Shown here: one piece after another, positions 6,301-7,993 of the stretch
How positions within the stretch are numbered: position 1 is the first letter of the stretch
Layout: each line of letters opens with the position of its first letter
Assembly: GCA_026387515.1 (NCBI GenBank)
Contig: JAPLLP010000119.1
Span: forward strand, 1-7,993
Direction of reading: 5' to 3'
DNA: 7,993 bases
DNA from: Candidatus Omnitrophota bacterium
GTDB lineage: Bacteria > Omnitrophota > Koll11 > Gygaellales > Profunditerraquicolaceae
Program-made: the position numbers and the translations under genes
The notes under the pieces: model-generated
The model's input: the letters and a program-made list of their open reading frames with translations, nothing else
What the model was told of the DNA's origin: nothing
Databases searched by the model: none

Positions 6301-6433
6301 AACCTATTGGACCATTAACCCAGATTCCTGCATCGTCAGGGCCACGTTGATACATTACGTCGCGCATCCGAGTTAATATCTGCAGTGATATTGGCTCTTT
6401 GTCTTTATGTAATATTCCTACAATTCCGCACAT
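6257..6433 (-). pseudogene. asnB: N-terminal fragment of the asparagine-synthase-type gene (carries catalytic Cys2)
   Basis: Beginning at an ATG at 6433, this 58-codon frame reads MCGIVGILHKDKEP, then MYQRGPDDAGIWV and GFGHRRLSII, the classical start of the class II glutamine amidotransferase domain, with Cys2 as the nucleophile after removal of Met1. After Ile53 (codon 6277-6275) the frame breaks. Related proteins have five or six residues (such as DLSxxG) between LSII and the RQPM motif, but only one base (6274) separates them here. The frame then runs into TGA at 6259-6257. A deletion of 14 or 17 bases explains this. Either the gene is broken in this genome or the assembly has an error. 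No Shine-Dalgarno is visible before the ATG. Confidence 0.85.
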
Positions 6434-6469
6434 TTTAAATCAGTGAGTTAAAACTTTAGTGTTGGCTTA

Positions 6470-6497
6470 ATTATTGAAACTGGCTTTAAGTTGTCTA
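6470..6497 (-). promoter_or_regulatory. Candidate promoter upstream of asnB
   Basis: On the minus strand TAGACA (6497-6492) and AATAAT (6475-6470), each 5 of 6 to consensus, are 16 bp apart. They would start transcription about 30 bases before the ATG at 6433. The 118-bp gap is AT-rich, so this is only suggestive. Confidence 0.3.
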
Positions 6498-6551
6498 AAA
6501 ATCTGAAGAAAAGTCTTAAAATCGCTAAAACTCCTTATGCCCATAATAAAC

Positions 6552-7802
6552 CTAATGCCTAGAGCAACTATTAAACCGATGATTAATTTCTATAGCCTGC
6601 CTGTAAACATCTAACAGTTTATTTAAATATTTCTCCATCTCGAACTGTTTTACAAATTCAAAGCAATTTTTGCTCATACTCTTTAGCACCTGGGGGTTGT
6701 TTATAACCATCCCCAGAATGCGTTTAAGGTCTTCGGAATCTCCGGATTTAAAAAGGAAACCGGTTTGGTTTTCTATGATTAATTCCGGGATTCCGCCGAT
6801 GTCCGCGCCAATAACAGGAACCCCATCCCTAAAGGCTTCCGGGATAACATTCGGCCTGACGTCATACCATATCGAAGGCACGACTAATATATCCGCATTG
6901 CGGTAAAATTGCCGCATATCTTTATTCGCGAACTTACCACGAAAGATTATCCTATTATCATCCGCGGCCATACGCCTTAATTCTTTTTCGTAGACCCCGC
7001 CACCCACAATATTCAACCTGATATGCTCATTTCGGATAAGCTTAAAAGCGCTTATCAAAATATGCACACCCTTATGCTTAGTTAAACCGCCCGTATAAGA
7101 AATATTAAAAATACCTTCCTCAGGATCCTCGTTTCTTGACTTATTTAAGTTACCTTCACCATCAAGGTCTATTCCATGAGGCAACACCATAGTATTGCAA
7201 TTTTTAAAGAAACCGTTTTGTTTATACGCGCTTAACACAAACTTTGATGGCGCTATAACGATATCAATCTTATTATTAGTTGCGACTTGGCCGAATTTAC
7301 GATAAATCTTGCACAGAGGATTAATGTTCTCTTCGTTGCATATCTTTCCATTACCCTTTAATAATACGACTCGCCTGCAAAGTAGTAAATAATCATGTAA
7401 AGTATAAACCAGCGGCAAACCAAGAGACTTTATGGCATAGAATGAGGACAGCGTAACGTCTAACGGCGTATGTAAATGAACAACATCTGGTTTTTCATTT
7501 TTAAGAATATTTCTTATTTTATAATAGCTATAATAGTTATGGATATCTAGAAGAGTCCAAGCGCCTTGGCGCAGAATAGACTGTTTACCGATTTTATGAA
7601 CATTCGAAAAGTTTAGCGGATGAAACCTATATATCTTAGAACCCTCATCTTCTTCATAGGTATCTTTGCGGTACGGATTTATAGTCACAACCACCGTAGG
7701 GTGGCCTCTTTTTACTATTTCCCGGGATATCTTCTCAGCGTATATATCCGCTCCGCCAAAAGAATATGGAGAATAAGCTGAAACAATCCTGCAGATTTTC
7801 AT
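6552..7802 (-). CDS. GT4-family glycosyltransferase
   Basis: A 416-residue GT-B fold glycosyltransferase of family 4, which moves a sugar from a nucleotide-sugar donor to a growing glycan at the cytoplasmic face of the membrane. The N-terminal domain opens with MKICRIVSAYSPYSFGGAD (glycine-rich acceptor-side loop) and has PDVVHLHTPLD at residues 105-115 and TLHDYLLLC at 134-142. The C-terminal domain shows SYTGGLTKHKGVHILISAF (235-253), NIVGGGVYEKEL, and the donor site PSIWYDVRPNVIPEAFRDG (309-327) followed by PVIGADIGGIPELI. The usual E-x7-E motif reads D-x7-E (Asp314, Glu322), a conservative change. Its ATG follows the preceding gene's stop by 7 bp, so the two are probably co-transcribed. 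An AAAGGA site lies 11 bases upstream, rather far. Donor and linkage cannot be predicted. Confidence 0.92.
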   Translation of the reverse strand: MKICRIVSAYSPYSFGGADIYAEKISREIVKRGHPTVVVTINPYRKDTYEEDEGSKIYRFHPLNFSNVHKIGKQSILRQGAWTLLDIHNYYSYYKIRNILKNEKPDVVHLHTPLDVTLSSFYAIKSLGLPLVYTLHDYLLLCRRVVLLKGNGKICNEENINPLCKIYRKFGQVATNNKIDIVIAPSKFVLSAYKQNGFFKNCNTMVLPHGIDLDGEGNLNKSRNEDPEEGIFNISYTGGLTKHKGVHILISAFKLIRNEHIRLNIVGGGVYEKELRRMAADDNRIIFRGKFANKDMRQFYRNADILVVPSIWYDVRPNVIPEAFRDGVPVIGADIGGIPELIIENQTGFLFKSGDSEDLKRILGMVINNPQVLKSMSKNCFEFVKQFEMEKYLNKLLDVYRQAIEINHRFNSCSRH

Positions 7803-7809
7803 AATGGAA

Positions 7810-7993
7810 TTAATCCTTTGTGCAGTAAAATGCGATAGTCCCCGAAAAAAGTTTGAACGGCCAAATAGCCCTAAGCGGGTAGTCGATTACGTTAATCATT
7901 GACTGAAAGAAAAAGGGGAATGTAACATGGTTAAAACTTATTCCTCTTGAATGTATGCTTTTAAAACCAATATTTTTAAGGATCTTCCTTACA
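7810..7993 (-). CDS. C-terminal end of a probable SAM-dependent methyltransferase (5' part outside window)
   Basis: The last 60 codons of a gene are open to the window edge and end in TAA at 7812-7810. The start KILKNIGFKSIHSRGISF resembles the final strands of class I methyltransferases, and the fragment ends SGTIAFYCTKD, like the last beta-strand of that fold. Between them lies an aromatic and hydrophobic stretch containing VTFPFFFQSM and PLRAIWPFKLF, which may sit against the membrane, as seen in methyltransferases acting on lipid-linked sugars. No SAM-binding motif is in view, so the family is a judgement from the tail alone. It is separated by 7 bp from the glycosyltransferase and probably shares its transcript. 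Confidence 0.6.
   Translation of the reverse strand, partial: VRKILKNIGFKSIHSRGISFNHVTFPFFFQSMINVIDYPLRAIWPFKLFSGTIAFYCTKD

Noticed and set aside
4276..6906. Plus-strand frames at 4276-4458, 4634-4936 and 6670-6906
   Set aside because: They are antisense to the radical SAM, asnB and glycosyltransferase genes, which have clear catalytic motifs.
1..7993. CRISPR arrays, insertion sequences, tRNA or rRNA genes
   Set aside because: On reading both strands I saw no repeated spacer-like array, no transposase or terminal inverted repeats, and no tRNA or rRNA-like stretches.

Overview
The window is a surface-polysaccharide (exopolysaccharide or O-antigen type) biosynthesis locus. Every gene I can support lies on the minus strand, so transcription runs from high to low coordinates. 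The base composition is AT-rich and uneven, recognisable Shine-Dalgarno sites are few, and adjacent genes are often coupled by overlapping start and stop codons. The EPS-type MarR regulator, the deoxyhypusine-synthase-like protein and the tandem RfaE-like nucleotidyltransferases are a set I associate with anaerobic or candidate-phylum Gram-negative bacteria such as Omnitrophota or Geobacter-like deltaproteobacteria. That taxonomic guess is inference only, and the sequence does not settle it.

Module A, upstream (7993 down to 2625), carries sugar-chain assembly and decoration genes. In order of transcription they are: the C-terminal 60 residues of a probable methyltransferase; a GT4 glycosyltransferase; a glutamine-hydrolysing asparagine-synthase-type amidotransferase (asnB); a radical SAM protein whose TTG start lies inside the end of asnB; and a membrane-anchored SGNH/GDSL-type esterase or O-acyl hydrolase. 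The asnB gene appears broken: its true start with catalytic Cys2 is at 6433, but about 14 or 17 bases are missing near 6274, which puts the rest (6300-4597) in another frame. The SGNH gene is visibly more AT-rich than its neighbours.

Between the modules (2624-2293) there is no intact gene. There is a decayed 3' end of an unrecognised protein, spread over two reading frames with switches at a G4 and an A8 run, followed by a candidate promoter for module B.

Module B, downstream (2292 to beyond position 1), is a tightly packed four-gene operon: an EPS-associated MarR-type regulator, a deoxyhypusine-synthase-like enzyme, a first nucleotidyltransferase with an intact HxGH motif, and a second nucleotidyltransferase whose motif reads HPGV. 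The second gene runs off the window at the end of its nucleotidyltransferase domain and may continue into a PfkB-type sugar kinase. Junctions are 3 bp, ATGA and TAATG. A perfect 8-1-8 palindrome covers the regulator's start codon directly after a plausible -10 box, which suggests autoregulation and possibly a leaderless mRNA.

The most interesting candidate system is module B: a DHS-fold enzyme of unknown substrate co-translated with a pair of diverged sugar nucleotidyltransferases under a dedicated regulator. A plausible reading is synthesis of an activated, perhaps amine-modified, sugar for the polysaccharide made by module A. This is inference.
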